Shown here: one piece after another, positions 1-8,422 of the stretch
How the letters are laid out: each line of letters opens with the position of its first letter
How positions within the stretch are numbered: the first letter of the stretch is position 1
Assembly: GCA_030549815.1 (NCBI GenBank)
Contig: JAUQQQ010000007.1
Span: forward strand, 1-64,000
From: a bacterium
GTDB lineage: Bacteria > DRYD01
Direction of reading: 5' to 3'
Length of the DNA stretch: 64,000 nt
Made by a program: the position numbers and the translations under genes
Notes under the pieces: model-generated
Told to the model about the DNA's origin: nothing
The model's database searches: none
The model's input: only the letters and a program-made list of their open reading frames with translations

Positions 1-3
1 CTA

Positions 4-516
4 TTAATAATGTTTATAGGTAAAAAACAGCCAAAAAGCCTTCATGATAAAAAAAAGGAAAGTAAAAATTGAGAATGAAAATAAAAAACCAATAACAATC
101 AACCTCAACAAACCTACAAAAATAGTTGAAAATAGAAACAATGCTTTTTCTTCAGAAGGATTTTCCATATAATCTTTAACTAACAAATTTATACAGTACC
201 CTAACAAAATAATGGCTACGTAGAAAAAATAATGACTCAAAATTAATAAAACTAACTTCAGCATATTAACTATCAAAAATAAAGCAACTATAAAGCGAAT
301 GAAATAAAAAAAATATTTAAAACAATCTATCAACTTAGCACCATTAAAATCAATGCCAGGTGAAGAGTAGTATTCATAATAGTAATATTCATTAAACTCA
401 TATGAAGTATTTCTTTTCTCAAACCTATGAGCAATGTTAGAGTTTCTTTGATAATAAGCAATCTTAGCCCTCCTTTGATAAATCTCATCTTCCATAATTG
501 TTATAAAATTCGACAT
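4..516 (-). CDS. Small multi-pass membrane protein (paralogue of the next gene)
   Basis: I do not recognise a family. The 170-residue product has a polar, Tyr-rich first 60 residues followed by about four hydrophobic segments in residues 65-165, so an inner-membrane location is likely. The N-terminus MSNFITIMEDEIYQRR closely matches that of the gene just upstream (MSNFITIIEKKIYRK), so the two are tandem paralogues. A GGAGTGGTG ribosome-binding site lies inside the last codons of that upstream gene, and only 4 nt separate the two, so they are co-transcribed. Very Phe/Ile/Leu-rich composition. Confidence 0.6.
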   Translation of the reverse strand: MSNFITIMEDEIYQRRAKIAYYQRNSNIAHRFEKRNTSYEFNEYYYYEYYSSPGIDFNGAKLIDCFKYFFYFIRFIVALFLIVNMLKLVLLILSHYFFYVAIILLGYCINLLVKDYMENPSEEKALFLFSTIFVGLLRLIVIGFLFSFSIFTFLFFIMKAFWLFFTYKHY

Positions 517-520
517 ACTA

Positions 521-997
521 TCACCACTCCAACTTAGTTTTTTTACTTCCCTTCAAACCTAAATTTATTTTATCTCCTAACCAAAGAAATGCTATAAAAA
601 TAGAAAAAATCATCAATAAAATAAAACCAAAAACAAGGGTTACAACAATAACAAATGGCAGAAGCGGAGCACTAGCAATGGAAGTATATAAATCCTCGCA
701 GTATATCACTTCATCTTTATTACTGTTAGTAACAGAAAAATTAAAATAATACCACAGAGATATCAACAAAAGCAAAGCCAAAATTAAAATTGTAAAAATA
801 GATGAAATAACTTTGTTAGGAATGTAAATGGATACTACCGAAAAATATATATAAAAGCCAAACGAATAGGAAAAAATAGTTACGAAAATTTTATCTCCCA
901 AATCTTTTAGATCTAAATTAGTTCCATCTTTTTTACAAACCTTCACTTTATTTTTTCGATAAATTTTTTTTTCGATAATTGTTATGAAATTTGACAT
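521..997 (-). CDS. Small multi-pass membrane protein (paralogue of the preceding gene)
   Basis: A 158-residue protein of unknown function. I place the start at MSNFITIIEK because AGGAGGTG sits 7 nt before that ATG; the in-frame ATG ten codons upstream has no such site and would bury the SD inside the gene. About four hydrophobic stretches follow a short basic region (RKNKVKVCKK). Shared N-terminal sequence and topology with the downstream gene indicate a duplication. It is first gene of a two-gene unit in the accessory region at the left edge of the window. Confidence 0.6.
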   Translation of the reverse strand: MSNFITIIEKKIYRKNKVKVCKKDGTNLDLKDLGDKIFVTIFSYSFGFYIYFSVVSIYIPNKVISSIFTILILALLLLISLWYYFNFSVTNSNKDEVIYCEDLYTSIASAPLLPFVIVVTLVFGFILLMIFSIFIAFLWLGDKINLGLKGSKKTKLEW

Positions 998-1103
998 ATT
1001 AAACACCTCCTTGATTTTTTGAAGCAAGTAGATAACAATTAAAAATTATTCGTTTGAGTGAAAAAAACAAGCAAGAGAATATCAGGTGGTTTGTTAGAGA
1101 GAA

Positions 1104-1172
1104 GGAAGGGCTAAAGCGGCAAAGGCTGCACTACCCCCTGGCACTTATGTAACCTTCACCTACATCCCTTCC
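1104..1172. other. GC-rich island closed by a 7-bp inverted repeat, possible structured RNA
   Basis: The spacer 998-1434 has no convincing gene. Within it, a locally GC-rich stretch stands out from T-runs on both sides. It is bounded by GGAAGGG (1104-1110) and CCCTTCC (1166-1172), which pair perfectly and would close a 55-nt internal region. On the minus strand it would be the 5' leader of the membrane-protein pair. On the plus strand it precedes a decayed gene. I could not match it to any riboswitch class I know. A short open frame across it (AKAAKAALPPGTYVTF) means it could also be a gene relic. Confidence 0.3.
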
Positions 1173-1350
1173 TACTTTTTATTTTATCCTTTTTTCATAA
1201 AAATTCCCTATATTTTCATTTATTAAAATTTTGTTTTTTACTGATTTTTATCAGTATTTTTTTCAAATTCTTTTTTTTAAGTTAAACTTACCTTAGCATT
1301 TTAAAAGTCCCAAATATTATTTGTTCTAAAAAAAATTAACTTTTTTATTA

Positions 1351-1378
1351 TTTTTCCACATTTTTTACATTTTTTGCT
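1351..1378 (+). promoter_or_regulatory. T-rich ACA repeat upstream of the decayed peptidase gene
   Basis: Two ACA triplets (1358-1360 and 1367-1369) in a T-tract lie 66 nt before the ATG at 1435. This resembles the ACA-N8-ACA element found before four intact accessory genes in this window, but the spacing here is 9 instead of 11 bp, which fits loss of constraint in a dead gene. Function is inferred only from position and recurrence. Confidence 0.35.
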
Positions 1379-1434
1379 TTTTTTTAAATAAAAAAAATTA
1401 AATTTAAAACAAAAATGAATTAGGGGGTAGAAAA

Positions 1435-2663
1435 ATGGTGGAAAATAAATTTACAATTACAATAGTTCAACTATCCTCTATTAGTAACAAAATTAATGCA
1501 AATAATAAAATACAGGAGGCAAAATTATCGAAATGATTGGAATTACAAATAAACCAAAATCTTAATACATCTTTTTCAAAATTTTCTTTAAAAATTATAA
1601 ATCAATTTGAAAATGCTTTATATTTAACAACCTTTTATTTCCTTTTTAAAAATCCAAAATTTTCTATCCTGTTGAAATATCAAGAAATCAATAACAGAAT
1701 TAGAAGCTACTTTTAAGGATGATGTCAAAATAAAAAATAAATTTATTGAATTACTAACAATTCTAAAAGATGAGAAAGTATGTGATAAAGTTAAAAAGGC
1801 TATTCAAAAGTCGAAAAGAAAATTATCATTTCTTGAATACAATCTTGAATATAAATAATTTCAAATTTTAAAACCTTTCCCCAGCTAATTATTGATTTAT
1901 TAAAATTTTTAGAAGATCCAAATGTAACTTTACAAGAAAACAAAGTAACATGTGCACAGACATCTGTTGAAAAAGCACTTGCAGAAACTAATAAAACTCT
2001 ATATAGATATCATTACACAATTTTTAACTAAAGGATATTACCAAAAAGATCCCAATTCTCCTAAGATTGAACTAAATACAGGAGGAATTATTAATAATCC
2101 TGATATAGAGGGAAACGATACAAGATTATTAACAAAACGTGTAATAACCCTTTCCTTTATGAAATATGCATGGTAAAAACAGATGGTGATAATTATAACG
2201 ACGACAATGATAAAGGAACTAAAGGTTCTTATTCAGAACCAACATTAGAGGCACTAACAGACAAAGGAGACAACACTAATTACATAGGAAATTTAGATAA
2301 TTCAAAAAAAATATCTTTATTGAAAAAAGCTTTAGAAGAATCGAACAAATACCCTGTCATTATATACGTCAATAATATTTATGGTGGGTCACATGCTGTC
2401 AGATTAGTAGACATAGATGAAAATAAAATTGTAGTCTCAAATCCCTGGGGACAAATTGAAACTTTCAAAAAAGGCAAAGAAAAAGCAGAAATAAAAGGGA
2501 AAGAGGAAAAAAATTCGAGATTCACAGCGATTATGAAAAATACCTGAGTAACATTGAATGTATAGTAGCTCCTATGCCATGGATGATAATTCCTATTTCT
2601 ATACCATCACAATTCAAAGCTTCTTTATCAAATTTAAAAAACGTTTTAATAAATAAAACATAA
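1435..2663 (+). pseudogene. Decayed papain-like/C39-like cysteine peptidase gene
   Basis: A good start (AGGGGGTAG then ATG at 1435) gives only 33 codons (MVENKFTITIVQLSS...) before TGA. Afterwards coding-like segments continue in shifting frames. One near 1890-1990 reads NKVTCAQTSVEKALAE, like the nucleophile Cys region of papain-fold/C39-like peptidases. A frameshift leads to YIDIITQFLTKGYYQKD. The longest piece (2170-2547) ends with GGSHAVRLVDIDENKIVVSN followed by PWG, resembling the His and Asn/Asp active-site segments. A further frameshift near 2530 restores a frame (DYEKYLSNIECIVAP...) to TAA at 2661-2663. The whole would encode about 400 residues. Frameshifts and stops show it is inactive, unless sequencing errors are involved. 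It sits among other degradative-enzyme genes. Confidence 0.7.
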
Positions 2664-2672
2664 ACGAATATA

Positions 2673-3863
2673 CTAACTTTGTATTACTTCATATTTATTC
2701 GTTGGTATCTTGCCATTAACCAAGTTTTTTAAGAAAACTTTTGTCATATCTAACACTTCCTGTTTCAATTGTTCCAATTCCTTCTTAGAAGATGGGAAAA
2801 AACTGTTACCTATTTCAAATGTGTAGGTAAACCTACCTTCTGCATGGTGATAATCCTGGCTTGCTCCTGTAGTTGGATACAAATTAATCGATTGCATAAC
2901 TCTATATTTTTTCCCAACAACACCATTCATTTCATTACCAACTTCTTTGTAGATTGTATCCCACTGAGTGGGATCACTTGTATATCCCCAAGGGAAAAGT
3001 ATCATATTTCCATAACTATGGATATCTATCACTGTTTGGATTTTTTTATCATTTACAAATTTTTCTAATGCTTTTATTTCCTCCTCACTTGCTCCATATG
3101 GCCCCCTATATGTATCTGAATTCACTTCATCACTTGCTCCATAATCATCCCATGTCGAATCTGGCTTGTCATTCGGTTGTCTGTAAAGTGTTGGATCTTT
3201 TGGAGTATAATAGTTCCTGTTTAAATCTACTCCAACACCTTTTTCAAATACTTTCCTATTCTTCCTCCACCACCTACTTTTTTTCAACGAATACTCGTAC
3301 CCATCTGGATTTACTACCGGAAATATATACAAATCTGTATTATCCAACAAATTCTTTACTACCTCATTACTATCATATTCAGATAATAATTTTTCAGCAA
3401 CATTCAGTGCTGCCTCACCTGTTGCCCATTCCCTTGCATGATGTAAACCCGTTATCATCAAACTCTTCTTTCCTTCCTTATTTGATGTTGATATCTTCAT
3501 CACCACTAAGTCTCTTCCTTCAAACGTCTTTCCAATCACTTCCAAACTAACTTTATCCGGATACTTCTCTGCCAATTTTTTCATCGATTCCACAATTTGC
3601 CCATAATCTCTTATAAAACTTTGTGCTTCAATTGGCTTATCCGCAAGAAAATCTGTAAATTCCCTTATTATTTGTCCTTCATTAACTATCTTACTACCAT
3701 CCCTTGTGTAAACAACCTTTAGATCATCATTTTTTATCAAGTAATCCTTTATTTCATTATAATCCAATATTCCATCATTGTTTCTGTCTATTCTTTTAGC
3801 ATAATCGATATTCTTGGGACTAACTTTTTCAAATCCCCTTACAGTTTGTATTTTGTAATCCAT
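2673..3863 (-). CDS. M14-family zinc carboxypeptidase with N-terminal EF-hand
   Basis: A 396-residue metallocarboxypeptidase. The zinc-binding HxxE appears as HHAREW, followed by NPDGYEYS, GVDLNRNY, a third zinc ligand in DIHSYGNMILFPWG and the catalytic Glu in FTYTFEIGNSFFP, so the active site looks complete. Residues about 25-37 (DRNNDGILDYNEI) form a classic EF-hand calcium loop before the peptidase domain, an unusual fusion. There is no Sec signal peptide; the first 20 residues are polar. AAGGGGTTGAG precedes the ATG. It is divergent from the deiminase gene, sharing a 198-bp intergenic region with two copies of the ACA-N8-ACA element. The family usually acts outside the cell, so export by another route is inferred. 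Confidence 0.88.
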   Translation of the reverse strand: MDYKIQTVRGFEKVSPKNIDYAKRIDRNNDGILDYNEIKDYLIKNDDLKVVYTRDGSKIVNEGQIIREFTDFLADKPIEAQSFIRDYGQIVESMKKLAEKYPDKVSLEVIGKTFEGRDLVVMKISTSNKEGKKSLMITGLHHAREWATGEAALNVAEKLLSEYDSNEVVKNLLDNTDLYIFPVVNPDGYEYSLKKSRWWRKNRKVFEKGVGVDLNRNYYTPKDPTLYRQPNDKPDSTWDDYGASDEVNSDTYRGPYGASEEEIKALEKFVNDKKIQTVIDIHSYGNMILFPWGYTSDPTQWDTIYKEVGNEMNGVVGKKYRVMQSINLYPTTGASQDYHHAEGRFTYTFEIGNSFFPSSKKELEQLKQEVLDMTKVFLKNLVNGKIPTNKYEVIQS

Positions 3864-3933
3864 ATTCTCAACCCCTTTCCCAAATTTAATTTCTATAAAG
3901 AATTATAGATAAAAAAAATCTCCAAACGACTAA

Positions 3934-4003
3934 TTTTGTAAAAAAAATGTAAAATATTAATAGGAAAAGATTATTTTTACATTTTTTTCACAAAAAATTA
4001 AAA
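3934..4003. promoter_or_regulatory. Bidirectional control region with two ACA-N8-ACA elements
   Basis: Between the divergent carboxypeptidase and deiminase genes there are two copies of the element, one per direction. Minus-strand copy: TGT at 3937-3939 and 3948-3950, reading ACA-T8-ACA toward the carboxypeptidase, 74 nt from its ATG. Plus-strand copy: ACA at 3979-3981 and 3990-3992, 70 nt before the deiminase ATG. Both have an 11-bp repeat period, about one helical turn. I infer a shared activator site or promoter element. Confidence 0.5.
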
Positions 4004-4061
4004 TCTTTGTTTACAAAAAATAAATATTCAAATAAACCCAAAAATCAAAGAGGTGAAGAAA

Positions 4062-5366
4062 ATGATAATAAGAGATAAAACAATAGAAAGTAAATTAGAG
4101 CAAAAAACAAAGGAAATCAGACAAGAATTACCCAAAACTCCCTCGATAAACAAAATAGAGGATACTACAAAACTAAGTGAAAGCATTAATGTAACTACAC
4201 CAACACTCTTTGAAGACTACAAAGGTAAAATAAAGCAAATAATGATATTTTTATCAGAAGATTACATACCTTATTCATTAGTAAAAAAAATGTATAAAGA
4301 TTATGAAATAATGTTTAGCAAGATGAAAGGAACTAAATTTACATTTATTATTGGACCCAAGGATGACAAGGTTAAAGTAGATTTAGAGAATTTAGCTAAA
4401 AAATATAATGCAGATGTTGACATAATAAAATCACCAATAGATATCGATGTATGGGCAAGGGATTATTTCATTACAATGAAAAACAATGATAACACATATA
4501 CACTTTTTGTAGGGAAAAGGTATCATGGCTTAGAATGGGACCCAGAAAGAGACAAAAGAGGAGAAATAATAGCAAAACTAATACAGGAAAAATATCCCGA
4601 TATAAAAGTTGTCGTTAATAAGAAAATGGGAATAGAAGGAGGAGATGTGGTATCAAATATTCAAAACGCTTTCGTAGGATATGAAGCTATAAAAACAACA
4701 GCAAAATTATTAACAAATCCTTCAACCCTATCATCAGAATTAGCAATTAACCAAGCTATAGAATACATGAGTAAAATCATGAATAAAAAGGTTATACCTT
4801 ATGGTCAAGATAACCCTGAAACCCCTGCCATAGAAGAACCTCCAACATTTCACATAGACATGGGTATAATGCCCATCGATGATAAAACTATCTTAGTAGG
4901 AGATATAAATTTAGCTATCAAAATAATTGAAAATCTCAGTCCAGAAGAAAAAGAAAAATTAGAAAAAGAACTCGATGAAAATTCCAAACCATTTGGAACA
5001 ACTAATATACTAAAAAAATTAATAGAGCATAATAAAACATTAACCAATATTCAAAATAGTTTTGATGATGTGGCAAATAATTTAAAAAAAATAGGTTATA
5101 ATGTAGTCAGGGTACCTTACTTAGAAGGAATACCTCCTAACCTTCCATACATTACCTACACAAACGGATTATTAGAAACATACTATAACGAAAAAAACGA
5201 ACTTGTTAAAAGAGTATTCTTACCTTCTTTTGCCAATCAATTAGACAAATATGTAGAAGAAATATACAAACAACAAGGATTTGAAGTAATAAAATTACCA
5301 TTAGCACACTTAACAACTTTAGCAGGCGGAATAAGATGTAATACCCAAGTTTTAAAAAGAGATTAA
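4062..5366 (+). CDS. Peptidylarginine deiminase/agmatine deiminase-family enzyme
   Basis: A 434-residue member of the guanidino-group-modifying enzyme superfamily. The hallmarks are present in order: VWARDYF (WARD-type substrate motif), GIEGGDVVSN, the catalytic HIDMGI (HxD), and near the extreme C-terminus AGGIRCNTQ with the nucleophile Cys. It hydrolyses a guanidinium group to a ureido group plus ammonia; agmatine or protein arginine are the candidate substrates. I choose ATG 4062 because AGAGGTG lies 7 nt upstream; an in-frame GTG at 4053 is inside that SD. The N-terminal 60 residues are charged, low-complexity and not part of the usual fold, and there is no Sec signal. It is longer than typical agmatine deiminases because of this leader. 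An IS200/IS605 left-end scar starts 31 bp after the stop. Confidence 0.82.
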   Translation: MIIRDKTIESKLEQKTKEIRQELPKTPSINKIEDTTKLSESINVTTPTLFEDYKGKIKQIMIFLSEDYIPYSLVKKMYKDYEIMFSKMKGTKFTFIIGPKDDKVKVDLENLAKKYNADVDIIKSPIDIDVWARDYFITMKNNDNTYTLFVGKRYHGLEWDPERDKRGEIIAKLIQEKYPDIKVVVNKKMGIEGGDVVSNIQNAFVGYEAIKTTAKLLTNPSTLSSELAINQAIEYMSKIMNKKVIPYGQDNPETPAIEEPPTFHIDMGIMPIDDKTILVGDINLAIKIIENLSPEEKEKLEKELDENSKPFGTTNILKKLIEHNKTLTNIQNSFDDVANNLKKIGYNVVRVPYLEGIPPNLPYITYTNGLLETYYNEKNELVKRVFLPSFANQLDKYVEEIYKQQGFEVIKLPLAHLTTLAGGIRCNTQVLKRD

Positions 5367-5397
5367 TTAAGGATTTTTTCCGATTTATCATCCACAG

Positions 5398-5440
5398 GCC
5401 AGAAATCCCCACCTCTTTAAGTAAGAGATAAATGGCTTAA
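5398..5440 (+). mobile_element. IS200/IS605-type left-end scar
   Basis: The segment GCCAGAAATCCCCACCTC, then a CTCTT/AAGAG hairpin, then GATAAATGGCTTAA matches the left end of the element at 46660-46841 read on the minus strand (GCCAGAAGGCTCCCAC, hairpin, GATAAATGGCTTGG). No tnpA, tnpB or right end follows in the same orientation, so it is a solitary fragment. The rest of the spacer to 5853 is AT-rich with no gene that I can support, apart from the promoter-like region before the next gene. Confidence 0.55.
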
Positions 5441-5742
5441 ATTTCCTTTGATGAATTATATATCATGCATTATATTACTCCTTATAAGAAAAAAATATGT
5501 ATGAAAGGGAAAACAGAGCAACAAGATACTAATAACAAATCCTTTAAAACTAAAGACTTATATACCAAACAATATTTTCCACAATTTTACAAAACCTAAC
5601 GCTTCTTATCCCACCCTTTCCCCTATTATATAGCTAAAAAATATATAGATTGAAAAGTCTTCATAAAAATTTAACAAAATTTTAACATCCTTATTCTGAC
5701 AAAACTTTTTAGTTTTTAAACAAAAAAACTAACAAAAATTAT

Positions 5743-5768
5743 TATTTGTAAAAATTTTGTAAAAAACA
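5743..5768 (+). promoter_or_regulatory. ACA-N8-ACA-type element (inverted orientation)
   Basis: TGT at 5747-5749 and 5758-5760, 11 bp apart in an A/T-tract, is the reverse complement form of the element seen upstream of the carboxypeptidase, deiminase and Ala/Gly-rich protein genes. It ends 94 nt before the ATG of the metallopeptidase gene. A TTTACA and a TATAAAT follow at 5785-5815 and could be the core promoter. Confidence 0.4.
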
Positions 5769-5853
5769 ACAAAAAAAAACTTTCATTTACACATCTTTTA
5801 TTCATATATAAATCAAAAAAGTATAAATCAAAAAGGGAAGGGTGAATTAAATA

Positions 5854-7071
5854 ATGTTAACCCCCATTAATTCTACTCAAACGAATAATCCATTTCCACC
5901 CATAAATATAACCCCTGGAAACTCCATAAATACAGACGAAAAAAAAACCAAAGGTATTAACCCTTACAGAATCCTTTTTGAATTACACAATAATCAAGAA
6001 ATATATAAACCACAAGAAATAAACAAAAACAAAATAAAAATGGAATACCAAAAAAAGCTTTATGAGATAGCATTATCAGCATTAGGATGTGAAAGAATAG
6101 AAAAATGCAATGACCCTCATCTTCCTATAATAGTTGGAAAAACAACTTTCGATTACCCAACAGAAAATGCTTTTATAGGAAAAATTATACAAGACCAGAA
6201 AAAATACTACGTAATACAAGGTAATAGATCAGTAGTTGTAGAAAGCGACCCAGAAAGAGGAATTAAATACGCAAAACAAACTGATAATATTATAAATGAC
6301 TTTCTTAAAAGATCATCCAAACCATTTCCAAACAAAATATACATCGTTTCAGAAGAATTAAATATAAAAAAAGCAAACCTATTAGAAATAGGAGGAGCAA
6401 AATATGATCATAATGAAGACTTAAAAGGTAAATTCCCTTCAATACGTGGAGAATACATAGATAAGGACGGAAAAAGGCTAAGATCCTTGGATTCGGAAGA
6501 TACACTTGCCCATGAAACAGGACACGCTATATTAGATCACATTAACCCAAATGTTACAAAAGACGTTCATGAAGCATTTGCTGATTCTGTTGCATTCCTT
6601 ACACAAGCATCCAAAAAAGAATCAATACAAAAAGTTATTAACCAAAAAATTGATCTAAAGAAAACTAATTTTCTATCTACACAAAGTGAAAATAGCGAAT
6701 ACCATAAAGAATTAGACAGAATCCTAGAACCAGGAAAAAAACCCAGAGAATACATAAGAGACTTATCACAAATTCATAAATACAACCCTAATGAAATAGA
6801 AGAACATCAAAAATCATTAGCACTATCAAGCACAATATACCAATCCTGGGTAGAATACATAGATTACCTACAATCCAAAGGGCTATCAAAAGAACAAGCA
6901 ATTATAAAAGCAAATGAAACATTCAAAGATTTAATCGTAAAAACTGCTGAAACAGATCAAAAACTTGATACTCCAACATTTACTCAAAGAATGATTGAAA
7001 TAGCACAAGATCCCAAACTAAAAGAGATATTAACCCTAAAAGCCAAAGAAAGAGAAATTCCATTAAGATAA
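5854..7071 (+). CDS. Putative secreted gluzincin metallopeptidase
   Basis: A 405-residue protein I cannot assign to a named family. Residues about 220-245 contain LAHETGHAILDH followed by HEAFADSVA. This is an HExxH zinc motif with a third ligand Glu 16 residues after the second His, in an E-x-x-x-D context like thermolysin (NEAISD). It is therefore probably a zinc endopeptidase of the gluzincin type. The N-terminus (MLTPINSTQTNNPFPPIN) is polar, Asn/Pro/Thr-rich and lacks a Sec signal, as in the neighbouring accessory genes. GGGAAGGGTG precedes the ATG. The rest is Lys/Ile/Glu-rich without recognisable domains. No immunity or inhibitor gene is evident next to it. The 116-bp gap after it contains no gene. 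Confidence 0.65.
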   Translation: MLTPINSTQTNNPFPPINITPGNSINTDEKKTKGINPYRILFELHNNQEIYKPQEINKNKIKMEYQKKLYEIALSALGCERIEKCNDPHLPIIVGKTTFDYPTENAFIGKIIQDQKKYYVIQGNRSVVVESDPERGIKYAKQTDNIINDFLKRSSKPFPNKIYIVSEELNIKKANLLEIGGAKYDHNEDLKGKFPSIRGEYIDKDGKRLRSLDSEDTLAHETGHAILDHINPNVTKDVHEAFADSVAFLTQASKKESIQKVINQKIDLKKTNFLSTQSENSEYHKELDRILEPGKKPREYIRDLSQIHKYNPNEIEEHQKSLALSSTIYQSWVEYIDYLQSKGLSKEQAIIKANETFKDLIVKTAETDQKLDTPTFTQRMIEIAQDPKLKEILTLKAKEREIPLR

Positions 7072-7187
7072 TCATTATTATGTAAAATACTCCCACTGTA
7101 ATAGCTTCCCGCTTGAATTAGACCAATCCTAAAACTGTTTCCCTGTCAAAAATATCTAAACCACTGTTCTGATAGTTAATAATCTTT

Positions 7188-8411
7188 CTACTTGAAAACA
7201 GGATTTCTCAACTCTCTCGTTAAATCATAATAAACATCCATATACTTCTTAGAAATATTGAGATAATGATAATTTTTTGAGGAATTATAAGCATTTTCCT
7301 TCAAAGTTGATAAAAGTTCTTTACTCTTATACAATTCATAAATAGTATTTATAAAGTTCTTTTTGTAGTTATCATTGTATTCTATTAGATACCCATTATA
7401 TCCATCAATTATAAGGTCATCAGCACCAAATGTTTTAAAAGAAATAATCGGAACCTTTGCAGATAAACTTTCAAGATATGACAGCGGCTTTACCTCTGTT
7501 AATGAAAAACTAACAAAAACATCAATAAGCCTAAAATAGTTAGGTATCTCATCATATGGCACTTTATCCGTAAAAACAACATAATCCATTATGTTCAACA
7601 ATCCTGCATATTTTACCAAATTATTGTATTCACTACCTCCCCCAACTAAAATAAGTTTAACTTTTCCATCCGGATTTGATAACCTGAAAAAATCCAAAAA
7701 TTCCCTAAAAAATTCAAGTAATTTACATAAATTTTTTTCTTTCTCCAGTCTACCAACGAATCCTAAAACGAAGCAACCTTCTAAATTATATTTTTTTCTT
7801 AATTCTATGACTTTCTTTTCACTGTAGTTTTCCATATGATCTAAATCAACAGGATTAGAAATAAAAATAAATTTCCTACTAAATTTATCAAACTTTTCCT
7901 CAACACTTTTTTTTATACTCAATGAAGGGAAAATAACAGTATCAACAAAACTGAAAACTTCTTTCAAATGATTATAAAGAAATCTTTCATACAGAAATTT
8001 TGGCATCAATTTAAAATAGTGATAATACTGCTCGTATTGAGTATGGTATATAAAAACAACTTTAGAATTTTCATTATACTTTTTCAACATCTTTGCCATT
8101 TTAAAAATGATAAAAGGGTGGTTTATCTGAATTATATTGGGCTCAACATCTATTTTTTTAACTTCCTGCTTCAAAGTTAAAGGGTTGGGAATACAATAAT
8201 CAACCTTAGGAAAATATATAGAGTTTAATTTAATAAGATTGTAATTAATTTGATATTTACTAAGTAATTCAAAATTAAACTTAGGGTGTTTAGAAGATAC
8301 AACACTTACTTTTAGTCCATGCTTCACAAGTCCTTTTGAAAGTAAATGGATACTATGAACAACCCCATTAACCACTGGAAAAAAAACATTGGTCAATAAA
8401 GCTACCTTCAT
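7188..8411 (-). CDS. GT4-family glycosyltransferase
   Basis: A 407-residue GT-B fold retaining glycosyltransferase. The N-terminal Rossmann domain opens with VALLTNVFFPVVNGVVHS, a typical GT4 acceptor-side glycine/asparagine loop. Mid-protein FISNPVDLDHM and GFVGRLEKEKN mark the start of the C-terminal nucleotide-sugar domain, and FVSFSLTEVKPLSYLE is the ExxxxxxxE donor region (here with Lys-Pro between the Glu residues). The closest functional idea is a diacylglycerol or lipid glucosyltransferase, or another cell-envelope glycan transferase, but the substrate cannot be fixed. It is separated by 11 bp from accA upstream, so likely in the same transcript. Membrane association would be peripheral. 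Confidence 0.8.
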   Translation of the reverse strand: MKVALLTNVFFPVVNGVVHSIHLLSKGLVKHGLKVSVVSSKHPKFNFELLSKYQINYNLIKLNSIYFPKVDYCIPNPLTLKQEVKKIDVEPNIIQINHPFIIFKMAKMLKKYNENSKVVFIYHTQYEQYYHYFKLMPKFLYERFLYNHLKEVFSFVDTVIFPSLSIKKSVEEKFDKFSRKFIFISNPVDLDHMENYSEKKVIELRKKYNLEGCFVLGFVGRLEKEKNLCKLLEFFREFLDFFRLSNPDGKVKLILVGGGSEYNNLVKYAGLLNIMDYVVFTDKVPYDEIPNYFRLIDVFVSFSLTEVKPLSYLESLSAKVPIISFKTFGADDLIIDGYNGYLIEYNDNYKKNFINTIYELYKSKELLSTLKENAYNSSKNYHYLNISKKYMDVYYDLTRELRNPVFK

Positions 8412-8422
8412 AATAAAATCAA

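Noticed and set aside
1104-1172. Known riboswitch (c-di-GMP, cobalamin, ZTP, fluoride and others considered)
   Set aside because: The core signature sequences of these classes are missing on both strands, so I left it as an unidentified element.
2954-3550. 198-codon open frame opposite the carboxypeptidase gene
   Set aside because: It is antisense to a complete, motif-rich gene, has Leu/His/Ser-rich composition and no ribosome-binding site.
5441-5742. Hidden gene in the long spacer after the deiminase gene
   Set aside because: All frames are broken by stops, and composition is non-coding AT-rich; I see nothing beyond the IS scar.
7093-7130. Possible fourth IS200/IS605 right-end scar (CTCCCAC...AGCTTCC...TTAGACC)
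   Set aside because: Only scattered matches to the 46.7-kb right end and no matching hairpin or left end; too weak to annotate.
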